Shown piece after piece: positions 8,453-18,155 of a DNA stretch of 64,000 nucleotides. Position numbers and translations under genes: made by a program. This DNA is from DASXRA01 sp036506155 (GTDB taxonomy: Bacteria; Actinomycetota; Actinomycetes; Mycobacteriales; Jatrophihabitantaceae), in the NCBI GenBank assembly GCA_036506155.1, contig DASXSF010000153.1, positions 1 through 64,000 on the forward strand, written 5' to 3'. Below the pieces are notes generated by a model. It saw only the letters and a program-made list of their open reading frames with translations. It was not told the origin of the DNA and ran no database searches. Numbering within the stretch: position 1 is the stretch's first letter; the number at the start of each line of letters is the position of its first letter.

Positions 8453-8487
8453 CGCGCGACTGACGACACGAGATGGGGAACAGATAG

Positions 8488-10088
<1,601 letters not shown>

Positions 10089-10089
<1 letters not shown>

Positions 10090-11012
10090 TGGGCGCTCAG
10101 CTGCGGGTGTACCGACGGCGGGTCCGCACGGTGCAGTCGACGAAGAAGATCACCAAGGCGATGGAGCTTATCGCCACATCGCGGATCGCCAAGGCGCAGG
10201 CGCGCATAAACGCGGCTCGCCCCTACGTCGTCGAACTCACCCGTGCACTCGCGGCCCTGGCCCGCAACGCGACTCAGCCGCACCCGATGCTCACCGGCAC
10301 CGAATCACCGCAGCGTTCCGGCATCGTCATGATCACCAGCGACCGTGGCCTCGCCGGCGGCTACAGCGCCAACGTGATCAAGCGCGCGAACGAGCTGGCC
10401 GACCGGCTCAGCGCCCAAGGGATCCAGCCGGTGCGTTACGTCATCGGCCGCAAGGGCGTGGCCTACTACCGGTTCCGGCACATCGAGCTCGAGGGAACGT
10501 GGACGGGCTTCTCCGAGCAGCCGACGTTTCTCGCGGCGCGGGACGCGACCGAGGCGGTCGTCGGCGCGCTGTCCGCGACGAGTGCGGGCGAGTCGCAGGG
10601 ACGGCGCGGCATCGACGAGCTGTACGTGGTATACACGCGATTCGAGTCGATGGTGACCCAGGTCCCGACGGTCGCCCAGGTGGCGCCGGTGCGGGCCGCC
10701 GGCGAGCCGGCCGAGGAGGCCGACGAGTCGCAGGCGCTGTACGAGTTCGAGCCCGAGGCCGAGCAGCTCATCGAGGCCCTGGTGCCGCGCTACATCAGCG
10801 CCCGGCTGTTCGCCGCGCTGCTCGAGGCGGCGGCATCGGAGTCGGCAGCGCGCCGGCGCGCTATGAAGTCCGCCAGCGACAATGCCGACGACCTCATCCG
10901 CACATACACTCGGCTGGCGAACCAGGCTCGCCAGGCTGAGATCACCCAGGAAATCAGCGAGATCGTCGGTGGTGCCGACGCCCTGGCAGCAGCAGCACGC
11001 GAGAGCGAGTGA
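10089..11012 (+). CDS. atpG: ATP synthase F1 subunit gamma
   Basis: The gamma subunit is the central rotor shaft. The 307-residue protein starts MGAQLRVYRRRVRTVQSTKKITKAMELIA, the conserved N-terminal helix, and ends with the matching C-terminal helix (MKSASDNADDLIRTYTRLANQARQAEITQEISEIVGGADAL). Its middle contains an acidic insertion (about residues 200-225) typical of actinobacterial gamma. It overlaps atpA by one base and lies 9 bp before atpD. Confidence 0.97.
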
Positions 11013-11021
11013 GACACACAA

Positions 11022-12470
11022 ATGACCACTCTTCAGGAAGCCCCCGAGACCGGCGCCGGTACGGCGACAGGGCGGGTCGTGCGCGTGATCGGTCCCATCG
11101 TCGACGTGGAGTTCGCGCGCAATACCATCCCCGACATCTACAACGCCCTCACCGTCGACGTCGAACTCGGCGAGCTGTCCAAGACACTGACCCTCGAGGT
11201 GGCGCAGCACATCGGCGACGACATGGTGCGTTCCATCGCGCTGCAGCCGACCGACGGATTGGTGCGTGGCGCCGAGGTGTTCGACACGGGCGGCCCGCTC
11301 ATGATGCCTGTCGGCGATGTGACGAAGGGCCACGTGTGGAACTTGCTCGGTGAGTCGCTGGACGTGCCAAAGGACAAGCTGGAGATCAAGGAGCGGTGGC
11401 CCATCCACCGTAACCCGCCGCCGTTCGACCAGCTCGAGCCCAAGACCGAGACGTTCGAGACCGGGATCAAGGTCATCGACCTGCTCACCCCGTACGTGCG
11501 TGGCGGCAAGATCGGCCTGTTCGGTGGCGCCGGCGTAGGCAAGACCGTCCTCATCCAGGAGATGATCTACCGCGTCGCCAAGAACTTCGGCGGCGTCTCG
11601 GTGTTCGCCGGCGTCGGCGAGCGCACCCGCGAGGGCACCGGGCTCATCGTGGAGATGACCGAGACCGACGTGCTCAAGGACACCGCGCTGATCTTCGGGC
11701 AGATGGACGAGCCGCCCGGCACGCGGCTGCGCGTCGGGTTGGCTGCCCTGTCGGTCGCCGAGTACTTCCGGGACGTGCAGAAGCAGGATGTGCTGCTGTT
11801 CATCGACAACATCTTCCGTTTCACCCAGGCCGGTTCCGAAGTGTCGACGCTGCTCGGCCGCATGCCGTCGGCGGTGGGCTACCAGCCGACGCTGGCCGAC
11901 GAGATGGGCCAGTTGCAGGAGCGGATCACGTCCACCCGCGGCCACTCGATCACCTCGATGCAGGCGATCTATGTGCCAGCCGACGACATCACCGACCCGG
12001 CACCGCACACGACGTTCGCGCACCTGGACGCGACCACCGTGCTCTCCCGGCCCATCTCGGAGAAGGGCATCTACCCGGCCGTGGACCCGCTCGACTCCAC
12101 GTCGACGATCCTCGCCGCCGAGTACGTCGGCCAGGAGCACTACGACGTGGCGCAGCGCACCAAGCAGATCCTGCAGCGCTACAAGGAGTTGCAGGACATC
12201 ATCGCGATCCTGGGCATCGACGAGCTCTCCGAAGAGGACAAGATCATCGTCGGCAGGGCGCGGCGCATCGAGCGGTTCCTGTCGCAGAACACCTACGTCG
12301 CTAAGACGTTCACCGGCCTGGACGGGTCGTTCGTGCCGGTCAGTGAGACCGTCGACGCGTTCAAGCGGCTGTGCAATGGTGACTTCGACGAGTATCCGGA
12401 GCAGGCGTTCTTCATGTGTGGCGGCATCGACGACCTCGAGCGCAAGGCGCGCGAGCTCCGAGGCGAGTAG
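11022..12470 (+). CDS. atpD: ATP synthase F1 subunit beta
   Basis: The catalytic subunit, 482 residues. It shows Walker A GGAGVGKT, the catalytic Glu region GVGERTREG, Walker B VLLFIDNIFRF, and the DELSEED-type lever as DELSEED (GIDELSEEDKIIV). The ATG start follows AACCAC-poor upstream bases without a strong ribosome binding site. The gap to atpC is unusually long at 154 bp and holds an inverted repeat element. Confidence 0.98.
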   Translation: MTTLQEAPETGAGTATGRVVRVIGPIVDVEFARNTIPDIYNALTVDVELGELSKTLTLEVAQHIGDDMVRSIALQPTDGLVRGAEVFDTGGPLMMPVGDVTKGHVWNLLGESLDVPKDKLEIKERWPIHRNPPPFDQLEPKTETFETGIKVIDLLTPYVRGGKIGLFGGAGVGKTVLIQEMIYRVAKNFGGVSVFAGVGERTREGTGLIVEMTETDVLKDTALIFGQMDEPPGTRLRVGLAALSVAEYFRDVQKQDVLLFIDNIFRFTQAGSEVSTLLGRMPSAVGYQPTLADEMGQLQERITSTRGHSITSMQAIYVPADDITDPAPHTTFAHLDATTVLSRPISEKGIYPAVDPLDSTSTILAAEYVGQEHYDVAQRTKQILQRYKELQDIIAILGIDELSEEDKIIVGRARRIERFLSQNTYVAKTFTGLDGSFVPVSETVDAFKRLCNGDFDEYPEQAFFMCGGIDDLERKARELRGE

Positions 12471-12505
12471 GCACAAACGCGATGAGCCTTGCCCCAGCCA
12501 CTAAC

Positions 12506-12607
12506 GCGATGAGCGCTCGCGCCGACACATCCTGCCTCGCGGGCGCACCTGCCGGTGCGCGACGCCTGCGGCGTGGCGAGGCTGCTCTTCGCGCGAGCGC
12601 TCATCGC
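12506..12607. repeat. Inverted-repeat element inside the atp operon (dispersed repeat copies 2 and 3)
   Basis: GCGATGAGCGCTCGCGC (12506-12522) and its exact reverse complement (12591-12607) bound a 102-bp segment in the atpD-atpC gap. The right end extends to GCTCTTCGCGCGAG..., a full 24-nt copy at 12584-12607. The interior is GC-rich with smaller palindromes. The layout resembles a miniature inverted-repeat or REP/BIME-type element. Nothing in it looks coding. If transcribed, the arms would form a 17-bp stem between two ATP synthase cistrons. Confidence 0.75.
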
Positions 12608-12624
12608 GCAAGCGGGATAAGCAG

Positions 12625-13038
12625 ATGAGCATGCATGTCGAGCTCGTCTCGGTGGAGCGGGCGCTCTGGTCCGGGGAGGCGGAGGCCGTCTTCGCCCGCA
12701 CCACCGAGGGTGAGCTCGGCATCCTGCCCGGGCATGCACTGCTGCTCGGCGAGCTCGCACCGGGGTGGGTGGTGCGCATCGTTCGCGTGGACGCGCCCGA
12801 GCTGCGGGTAGCGGTGCACGGCGGGTTCCTGTCCGTTCGCGCCGACGGCGTGTCCATCCTCGCTGAGATGGCCGAGATGGCCGACGAGATCGACGTGGCC
12901 CGTGCCCGGGCGGCGCTCGCGCGAGCCGAGTCCAACGTGGGACCGGACGCAGAGGCAGCGCGCGAGCGCGCGCTCGCCCGGCTGCGCGCGACCTCCGAGT
13001 CGGGGCGCGACATCCCGTCCGAAGCACGTACGGCCTGA
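12625..13038 (+). CDS. atpC: ATP synthase F1 subunit epsilon
   Basis: Epsilon binds gamma and the c-ring and regulates ATP hydrolysis. The 137-residue protein has the N-terminal beta-sandwich (VELVSVERALWSGEAEAVFARTTEGELGILPGHALLLGEL) and a helical C-terminal domain rich in Ala/Arg/Glu. The ATG at 12625 (MSMHVELV) is used; a second ATG at 12631 is possible. It is the last atp gene and follows the repeat-bearing gap, so it may be expressed at a different level from atpD. Confidence 0.96.
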   Translation: MSMHVELVSVERALWSGEAEAVFARTTEGELGILPGHALLLGELAPGWVVRIVRVDAPELRVAVHGGFLSVRADGVSILAEMAEMADEIDVARARAALARAESNVGPDAEAARERALARLRATSESGRDIPSEARTA

Positions 13039-13058
13039 CGCGGAACGAGGAGGTCAGC

Positions 13059-13463
13059 GTGCGGATCGTCGACGCAGTCGCGATCGTGGCGCTGATTGCC
13101 ATCATCGTGGTCCTGGCGCTGATCATCGCCCGGCAGCGGCACATGCTGCGCAGCGCAGGCGCGATCCCGCTCGCCGTGCGCCGTGGCCATCGGTGGCTCT
13201 ACGGTGTCGCGCGTTATGACGGCGAAGAGTTCCGCTGGTACCGCGCTATCGACCTCGGGCCGCGCCCCACGCGGGTGCTGCGCCGCGGAGAGCTTGAGGT
13301 GATCAGCCGGCGCGAGCCGACGTCCGCCGAGTTGCGCTCACTCCCGGCGACCGCGGTCATCGTCGAGTGCCGCGATCCGCACGGCGACATCACCCTGGCG
13401 CTCGCCGACGGCGCGTTCACCGGGTTCGTGTCGTGGCTCGAGTCGTCCGCGCCCCGGGCATGA
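13059..13463 (+). CDS. DUF2550 membrane-anchored protein
   Basis: The 134-residue protein starts with GTG after GAGGAGG. It has an N-terminal membrane helix (DAVAIVALIAIIVVLALIIA) and a beta-rich domain (HRWLYGVARYDGEEFRWYRAIDLG). It matches DUF2550, a family found directly after atpC in most actinobacteria (Rv1312-like). Its function is unknown. Twenty bp from atpC suggests it is the last gene of the atp transcript. Confidence 0.9.
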   Translation: MRIVDAVAIVALIAIIVVLALIIARQRHMLRSAGAIPLAVRRGHRWLYGVARYDGEEFRWYRAIDLGPRPTRVLRRGELEVISRREPTSAELRSLPATAVIVECRDPHGDITLALADGAFTGFVSWLESSAPRA

Positions 13464-13479
13464 GCGAGCTTCGCCAGGA

Positions 13480-13501
13480 CCCGCGCGCCTAGCGGCGCGG
13501 G
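13480..13501 (+). terminator. Hairpin at the end of the atp operon
   Basis: CCCGCGC (13480-13486) pairs with GCGCGGG (13495-13501) around an 8-nt loop, 17 bp after the DUF2550 stop. There is no T-tract, as is common for actinobacterial terminators. Confidence 0.5.
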
Positions 13502-13620
13502 CCGCGTCGCCTCGCGACTCTGGCCGAGCGCACTGGCGGGAGGTCACGGTTTCTCTGTCCTTCCCGGGCCTTCCCGTCCGTCGTTAGGGCGATCGATATC
13601 CAGCGACGAAGGAGAACGCC

Positions 13621-13788
13621 ATGTACCTCGACAGCGACATCTACCCGGAGCTCGTCTACAGCGTCGCCGCGCAACAGCTCCGCGAGCAGCGGCACGAGCA
13701 GCAGCTGCGAAAGTCACGCCGCGAACGCCGGGCCAGGCGTGCGGCGCGTGTCCGGGCGCTGCTGCCGTTCGGCGGGTCCGACCGGTAG
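13621..13788 (+). CDS. 55-residue basic small protein upstream of the DGPF/ECF42 pair
   Basis: A strong ribosome binding site (GAAGGAGA, 13606-13613) precedes an ATG, and the frame closes at a TAG at 13786-13788. The protein begins MYLDSDIYPELVYS, then a helix of Gln/Arg/Glu (REQRHEQQLRKSRRERRARR), and ends LLPFGGSDR. It lies 2 bp before the DGPF gene, so the three genes form one unit. I do not know the family. Its short acidic N-terminus and strongly basic helix suggest a protein- or nucleic-acid-binding role, but this is only inference. Confidence 0.65.
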   Translation: MYLDSDIYPELVYSVAAQQLREQRHEQQLRKSRRERRARRAARVRALLPFGGSDR

Positions 13789-13790
13789 AA

Positions 13791-14141
13791 ATGGCAGCTG
13801 TGAAGTACCTGATCCCGATCTGCGGCGACGACGCCGCCGAGCTGAGCACCGAGGACGGCGCCGCCATAGACGAGGCGGCGCAGTCCTGGGATGCCGAGAT
13901 GACGCGCCGGGGCGTGCTCCTCGACGCCAATCGGCTGCGGTCGGCGAGCGACGCGGCAACGCTTCGCGTGCGTGACAGCGACGTGCTGATCAGCGACGGA
14001 CCGATCGCCGAGACGAAGGAGCAGATCGCCGGCTACGTCCTGATCGACTGTGCCGACATGGACGAGGCGATCGCCCTCGTGTCGACGCATCCGCTGGCCG
14101 AGCTCGGCGCGGTCGAGGTGCGGCCGCTCTCGACGCGGTGA
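13791..14141 (+). CDS. DGPF/YCII-domain protein paired with an ECF42 sigma factor
   Basis: This is a 116-residue YCII-related protein with the motif ISDGPIAETKEQIAGY (the DGPF signature) and ALVSTHPLAELGAVEVRPL at the C-terminus. DGPF proteins are the genomic partners of ECF42 sigma factors; their molecular function is not established. It ends inside the start of the sigma factor gene (GTGA overlap), which implies translational coupling. Key family residues are present and the length is normal. Confidence 0.9.
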   Translation: MAAVKYLIPICGDDAAELSTEDGAAIDEAAQSWDAEMTRRGVLLDANRLRSASDAATLRVRDSDVLISDGPIAETKEQIAGYVLIDCADMDEAIALVSTHPLAELGAVEVRPLSTR

Positions 14142-15385
14142 CGGCCGGCACCGATTCGGCGGTCGCGGAGGCGTACCGCCGGGAATGGGGGCGCGTCGTC
14201 GCCACGCTGATCGCGACGACAGGCGACTGGGACTTGGCCGAGGAGTGTGCGCAGGACGCCTTCGCGCAGGCGTCAGCTCGGTGGCCCCGCGACGGCGTCC
14301 CACGCAATCCGGGCGCCTGGCTGACCACCGTGGCGCGAAACCGTGCCCTGGACCGGCTGCGCCGCGCCCGGACCGAGGCCGCGAAGCTCAGGGAGCTGGC
14401 TGCCATGTCACGGATCGATCAGCGGCTCGATCCGCCGGGCGAAGCCGGCGATATTCCGGACGACCGGCTCCGGCTGATCTTCACGTGCTGCCACCCGGCG
14501 CTTCCGCTCGACGCTCGCGTAGCGCTCACGCTGCGCACCCTCGCTGGGCTCACCACCGCGGAGATCGCCCGCGCATTCCTCGTCCCCGAGGCCACGATGG
14601 GCAAGCGCCTGGTCCGCGCCAGACACAAGATCCGCAACGCGGGCATTCCGTATCGGGTCCCGCCCGCGCCGCTGCTGCCGGAACGAACCGGCGGGGTGCT
14701 TGCAGTCCTCTACCTGCTCTTCAACGAGGGCTACGCGGCAAGCACAGGCGCCGACTTGGTGCGACAGGGCCTGTGCGCGGAGGCCATCCGGCTCGCCCGG
14801 GTGCTCGTCCAGCTCATGCCCGGCAATCCGGAGGTGCTGGGCCTGACCGCCCTGCTTCTGCTTCAGGATGCCCGCCGCGCCGCGCGGGTCGACGATGCCG
14901 GTGAGCTGGTGACGCTCGAGGATCAGGACCGCTCGCGCTGGGATCGGCGCGGGATCGACGACGGGATCGCTCTGCTGGACGCGGCAATGCGTCACGGGCA
15001 GCCGGGGCCGTATCAGGTGCAGGCGGCGATCGCGGCATGTCACGCGTCGGCACCGACGGCGGCCGACACGGACTGGGCACAGATTGCTTTGCTCTACGGG
15101 CGGCTGCGCGAGCTGACCGCGTCGCCGGTCGTGGAACTGAACCGGGCGGTCGCCGTCGCCATGGTCGAAGGGCCGGCTGCCGGGCTGGAGTTGGTCGACG
15201 CGCTCGAGTCGGCACGTAGCCTCCGCGACTACCACCTGCTACCCGCGACGCGGGCCGACCTGCTGCGGCGTCTAGGTCGCCAGCAGGAGGCGGCAGCGGC
15301 GTATCAGGAGGCGCTCGCGCTCGTGCCTACCGATGCGGAGCGCCGCTTCCTCCGGCGGCGGCTCGCGGAGCTCACCGCGGGCTAG
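14138..15385 (+). CDS. ECF42-type RNA polymerase sigma factor with TPR-like C-terminal domain
   Basis: The protein is 415 residues, much longer than a minimal ECF sigma factor (about 180). Region 2 is at about residues 12-75 (EEWGRVVATLI to DRLRRARTEA, with WDLAEECAQDAFAQA); region 4 is at about 120-180 (RVALTLRTLAGLTTAEIARAFLVPEATMGKRLVRARHKIR). The remaining 220 residues are helical, TPR/SnoaL-free, with the conserved LYLLFNEGYAAS block of the DUF6596 part. That is the ECF42 architecture, in which the C-terminal extension is thought to take the place of an anti-sigma factor. It ends tail to tail with the adenosyltransferase gene, overlapping by 4 bp. Confidence 0.9.
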   Translation: MTAGTDSAVAEAYRREWGRVVATLIATTGDWDLAEECAQDAFAQASARWPRDGVPRNPGAWLTTVARNRALDRLRRARTEAAKLRELAAMSRIDQRLDPPGEAGDIPDDRLRLIFTCCHPALPLDARVALTLRTLAGLTTAEIARAFLVPEATMGKRLVRARHKIRNAGIPYRVPPAPLLPERTGGVLAVLYLLFNEGYAASTGADLVRQGLCAEAIRLARVLVQLMPGNPEVLGLTALLLLQDARRAARVDDAGELVTLEDQDRSRWDRRGIDDGIALLDAAMRHGQPGPYQVQAAIAACHASAPTAADTDWAQIALLYGRLRELTASPVVELNRAVAVAMVEGPAAGLELVDALESARSLRDYHLLPATRADLLRRLGRQQEAAAAYQEALALVPTDAERRFLRRRLAELTAG

Positions 15386-15948
15386 CCCCCGGGGCGCCAG
15401 AGCACGTCACCGCCGGGATTGGCGGTGCGGGCGAGGATGAACAACAGATCGGACAGCCGGTTCAGGTAGCGCAGGGCAACCGGGTTGGTGCCGTCGGGGT
15501 CTGCCTCGCGCAGTGCCCAGGCCCGGCGTTCTGCGCGGCGGGCGATGGTTCGCGCCTGATGCAATAGCGCGGCTGCTGGGGTGCCGCCGGGCAGCACGAA
15601 GCTCGCAAGCTCTGGCAGGTCGGCGTTGAACTCGTCACACCACGCCTCGAGGCGTTCGACGTACTCGCTGGTGACTCGCAGCGGCGGATGCCTCGGGTCC
15701 GCGACCACGGGCGTGCTCAGGTCCGCTCCGAGGTCGAACAGGTCGTTCTGTACCTGGCGGAGCACCTCGGCGATCGCCTTCGGAATCTCGCCCATCGCGA
15801 GTGCAAGCCCGATCGCGGCATTCGTCTCGTCGCAGTCGGCATAAGCCTCAACTCGAGGGTCAGTCTTTCGGACTCGTGACATATCGCCCAGCGCAGTCGT
15901 CCCGTCGTCCCCGACACGTGTGTAGATACGGGTCAGATGCACCGCCAT
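15382..15948 (-). CDS. pduO: PduO-type ATP:cob(I)alamin adenosyltransferase
   Basis: It transfers the 5'-deoxyadenosyl group of ATP to cob(I)alamin, making the coenzyme B12 needed by the mutases encoded at 18693 and 47631. The 188-residue protein starts at the ATG at 15948 (MAVHLTRIYTRVGDDGTT). It carries the N-terminal ATP loop TRVGDDGTTALGD and the RTIARRAERRAW helix of the PduO fold. The frame runs on further upstream across murA, but that part is a shadow. The same gene lies between DUF2550 and murA in Mycobacterium (Rv1314c). Confidence 0.93.
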   Translation of the reverse strand: MAVHLTRIYTRVGDDGTTALGDMSRVRKTDPRVEAYADCDETNAAIGLALAMGEIPKAIAEVLRQVQNDLFDLGADLSTPVVADPRHPPLRVTSEYVERLEAWCDEFNADLPELASFVLPGGTPAAALLHQARTIARRAERRAWALREADPDGTNPVALRYLNRLSDLLFILARTANPGGDVLWRPGG

Positions 15949-16006
15949 GTGTGGACGATACGCTCTGCCGGATCGCTGAACGCTCACGCGAAGAGTAGGA
16001 GTGATT

Positions 16007-17284
16007 GTGCAGGTCCTGAAAGTTACCGGCGGAGCCCGGCTGTCCGGAGAGGTCGCCGTTGTCGGCGCCAAGAACAGCGTGCTCAAGTTGATGGCCGCGG
16101 CGCTGATGGCCCCTGGCGAAACCACGATCGGCAACCTTCCCGCGATCAGCGATGTGAAGACGATGCACGAGCTGCTCGGCCGGCTGGGCTGTGAGGTTGC
16201 CGAGGCCTCCGACGGCCGGGTCGACAGTGTGCGGATCACCGTGCCGGACGAGCCGGCTTGGGAGGCGCCGTACGAACTGGTGCGCAAGATCCGCGGCTCG
16301 ATCGCGGTGCTCGGCCCGCTGCTCGCCCGCACCGGCCGTGCCCGGGTCGCGATGCCCGGTGGCGACGCAATCGGCACGCGTCCGCTCGACATGCACTTCG
16401 ACGGGCTGAGCCGGCTGGGCGCCGACATCCGCACCGAGCACGGCTACATCGTCGCCGAAGCGGCGCAGCTGCACGGCGCGACGATCTGGCTCGACCTGCC
16501 CAGCGTCGGCGCCACCGAGAACATCGTGACCGCAGCCGTGCTGGCGAAGGGCACCACGGTTCTGGACAACGCGGCGCGCGAGCCCGAGATCGTCGATCTG
16601 TGCCACATGCTGCAGGCGATGGGCGCGCTGATCGACGGGGTCGGGACGTCGACGCTTTCCATCACCGGCGTGGACGAGCTGAAGCCGACCACGCACGTCG
16701 CGGTACCGGACCGGATCGTCGCCGGCACCTGGGCGTTCGCCGCGGCGGCCACCCGCGGGGACGTGACGGTGCGCGGTGCCAACGCGGCACACCTGGAGAT
16801 CTCCCTGGACAAGCTGTCCCGGGCCGGCGCCGACGTCGAGGTGCTCCTGGACGGGTTCCGCGTGCGCATGCATGACCGGCCCAAGAGTTTCGACGTGGTG
16901 ACGCTGCCTTACCCAGGGCTGCCGACGGACCTGCAGCCGCAGGCGATCGCGATGCTGTCCGTAGCCGAAGGCACGGCGATGGTCACCGAGAACCTCTTCG
17001 AGGGCCGCTTCATGTTCTGCGATGAGATTGCGCGGATGGGTGCCGATGTGCGTACGGACGGACATCACGCCGTGGTGCGTGGACGCGACCGGCTGTCCGG
17101 CGCTCCGGTGCGGGCCACCGACATCCGGGCAGGCGTTGGGCTGGTGATCGCCGGCCTGGTTGCAGAGGGCGTGACCGAGGTGGCCGAGATCCGGCACGTC
17201 GATCGGGGTTACGTGCGCATCGAGGAACAGCTGCGGGCGCTCGGCGCCGACGTGGTGCGCACCGACTCGGACACGTTCGACTGA
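16007..17284 (+). CDS. murA: UDP-N-acetylglucosamine 1-carboxyvinyltransferase with Asp in place of the active-site Cys
   Basis: MurA adds enolpyruvate from PEP to UDP-GlcNAc, the first committed step of peptidoglycan synthesis. The 425-residue protein has GGARLSGEVAVVGAKNSVLKL at the N-terminus, RKIRGSIAVLGPLLAR, and the catalytic loop PGGDAIGTRPLDMHF. The usual Cys of this loop (Cys115 in E. coli) is Asp120 here. The same substitution in mycobacterial MurA gives natural fosfomycin resistance, so resistance is predicted. The GTG at 16007 is chosen for AGGAG at 15997-16001; a GTG at 16001 is the alternative. It diverges from pduO. Confidence 0.95.
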   Translation: MQVLKVTGGARLSGEVAVVGAKNSVLKLMAAALMAPGETTIGNLPAISDVKTMHELLGRLGCEVAEASDGRVDSVRITVPDEPAWEAPYELVRKIRGSIAVLGPLLARTGRARVAMPGGDAIGTRPLDMHFDGLSRLGADIRTEHGYIVAEAAQLHGATIWLDLPSVGATENIVTAAVLAKGTTVLDNAAREPEIVDLCHMLQAMGALIDGVGTSTLSITGVDELKPTTHVAVPDRIVAGTWAFAAAATRGDVTVRGANAAHLEISLDKLSRAGADVEVLLDGFRVRMHDRPKSFDVVTLPYPGLPTDLQPQAIAMLSVAEGTAMVTENLFEGRFMFCDEIARMGADVRTDGHHAVVRGRDRLSGAPVRATDIRAGVGLVIAGLVAEGVTEVAEIRHVDRGYVRIEEQLRALGADVVRTDSDTFD

Positions 17285-17336
17285 TCGATCCGCCGGGCGC
17301 GGTGCTCGGGCACCGCCCGCAACCCCTGCCCGCCGG

Positions 17337-17386
17337 TGATCTTGGAATTGTGGCTGAATGCCGACCACAAGTCCAAGATCATCGGC
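17337..17386. repeat. 50-nt palindromic repeat, copy A
   Basis: TGATCTTGGA (17337-17346) and TCCAAGATCA (17372-17381) are exact inverted arms. The pairing extends inward through TTGTGG/CCACAA and outward through TGCC/GGCA-type bases, so the whole segment can form one long hairpin. It sits between the convergent ends of murA and the gene at 17392, where it could act as a two-way terminator. A related copy is at 47537-47586. Confidence 0.75.
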
Positions 17387-17391
17387 AGGGT

Positions 17392-17700
17392 TTACGGGCT
17401 GAGCAGGGCGCGAGCGGCCTCAGCGTCATCCTTGAACACCAACACGTCCATGTCGCCGTTGCGGCGCCGCGACATCGAGGTGCGGATGCCGGCCTCGCCG
17501 AGCTTGGCCCGCAACTGCAGGGCTTCGGCGCGCGGGACGTCGGCGACGATCACGTCGAGCATGCCGAGGTCGGGAGAGTCGGCGGCGTCAACCGGACGGC
17601 CCCGGCGCGGGCGGGACGGCCGGAACGTCCAGCGCATAACGACGAGGAGCAGCGCCACGACGACGACAAGAATCAACAGTGTCGGCAGATCCGCACCCAC
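17392..17700 (-). CDS. Single-pass membrane protein with DUF2007-like C-terminal domain
   Basis: This is a 102-residue protein with a GTG start. A membrane helix (LPTLLILVVVVALLLVVMRW) is followed by an Arg/Pro-rich linker and a small alpha/beta domain in which ADVPRAEALQLRAKLGEAGIRTSM and VLVFKDDAEAARALL resemble the DUF2007 fold (ferredoxin-like putative signal-transducing protein). Its function is unknown. It is the last of three tandem minus-strand genes. Confidence 0.7.
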   Translation of the reverse strand: MGADLPTLLILVVVVALLLVVMRWTFRPSRPRRGRPVDAADSPDLGMLDVIVADVPRAEALQLRAKLGEAGIRTSMSRRRNGDMDVLVFKDDAEAARALLSP

Positions 17701-17720
17701 GGGGTCATCCTGGCACCGCT

Positions 17721-18155
17721 TCAGCCCGTCTCCAAGTGGCGGCGGAGGCCACGCTCGCCGTCACGCATCATCAGGTCGTGGTTGAACCGCAGCGCGGCGC
17801 GGGCGAGCCGCCCGGCGACGCGCACAAGTGGTTTGCGTACCACGACGTCCTCGTCGAAGACAGCGATGCCGTCGTCGCGAACCGTCCAACGGCTCGTCCC
17901 TTCGAGGTCGCCGGTCTGCCGGGCCGACAGCACGCGCGCGTGCGGGTCCTCGATCTCGCGGCTGATCACGAACACCAGCTCGTACGGCAGCAGGCTACGG
18001 CAGCGAAGCTCACCAGAGGTCTCGCTCAGCCGTCGAACACTGCGGACCTGCGGCCACCACTGCGGGTAGCTCGCCACGTCACGCAGCGCCACGTAGATCT
18101 CATCGGGCGCCCTGGCCAGTAGCCACTCGGTGTGGAAGACGTAGCGATGGCTCAC
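17721..18155 (-). CDS. SRPBCC (START/polyketide-cyclase-like) protein
   Basis: A 144-residue single-domain protein of the SRPBCC superfamily, which binds hydrophobic ligands in a helix-grip cavity. The opening HTEWLLARAPDEIYVALRDVASYPQWWP is typical. The GTG at 18155 overlaps the upstream phosphoribosyltransferase stop (GTGA), which fixes the start. The ligand is unknown. Coupling to a phosphoribosyltransferase offers no clear pathway. Confidence 0.8.
   Translation of the reverse strand: MSHRYVFHTEWLLARAPDEIYVALRDVASYPQWWPQVRSVRRLSETSGELRCRSLLPYELVFVISREIEDPHARVLSARQTGDLEGTSRWTVRDDGIAVFDEDVVVRKPLVRVAGRLARAALRFNHDLMMRDGERGLRRHLETG

Noticed and set aside
10305..12476. 723-codon open frame on the minus strand
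   Set aside because: It lies antisense to atpG and atpD, is rich in His/Arg/Leu/Asp as expected for a high-GC shadow frame, and has no recognisable domain.
12471..12624. CRISPR-like interpretation of the repeat copies
   Set aside because: Copies are scattered over 60 kb and inverted, not regularly spaced, and no cas gene is present.
17285..18152. Expected rRNA operon after murA, as in Mycobacterium
   Set aside because: No rRNA-like sequence follows; protein genes and a repeat occupy the space.
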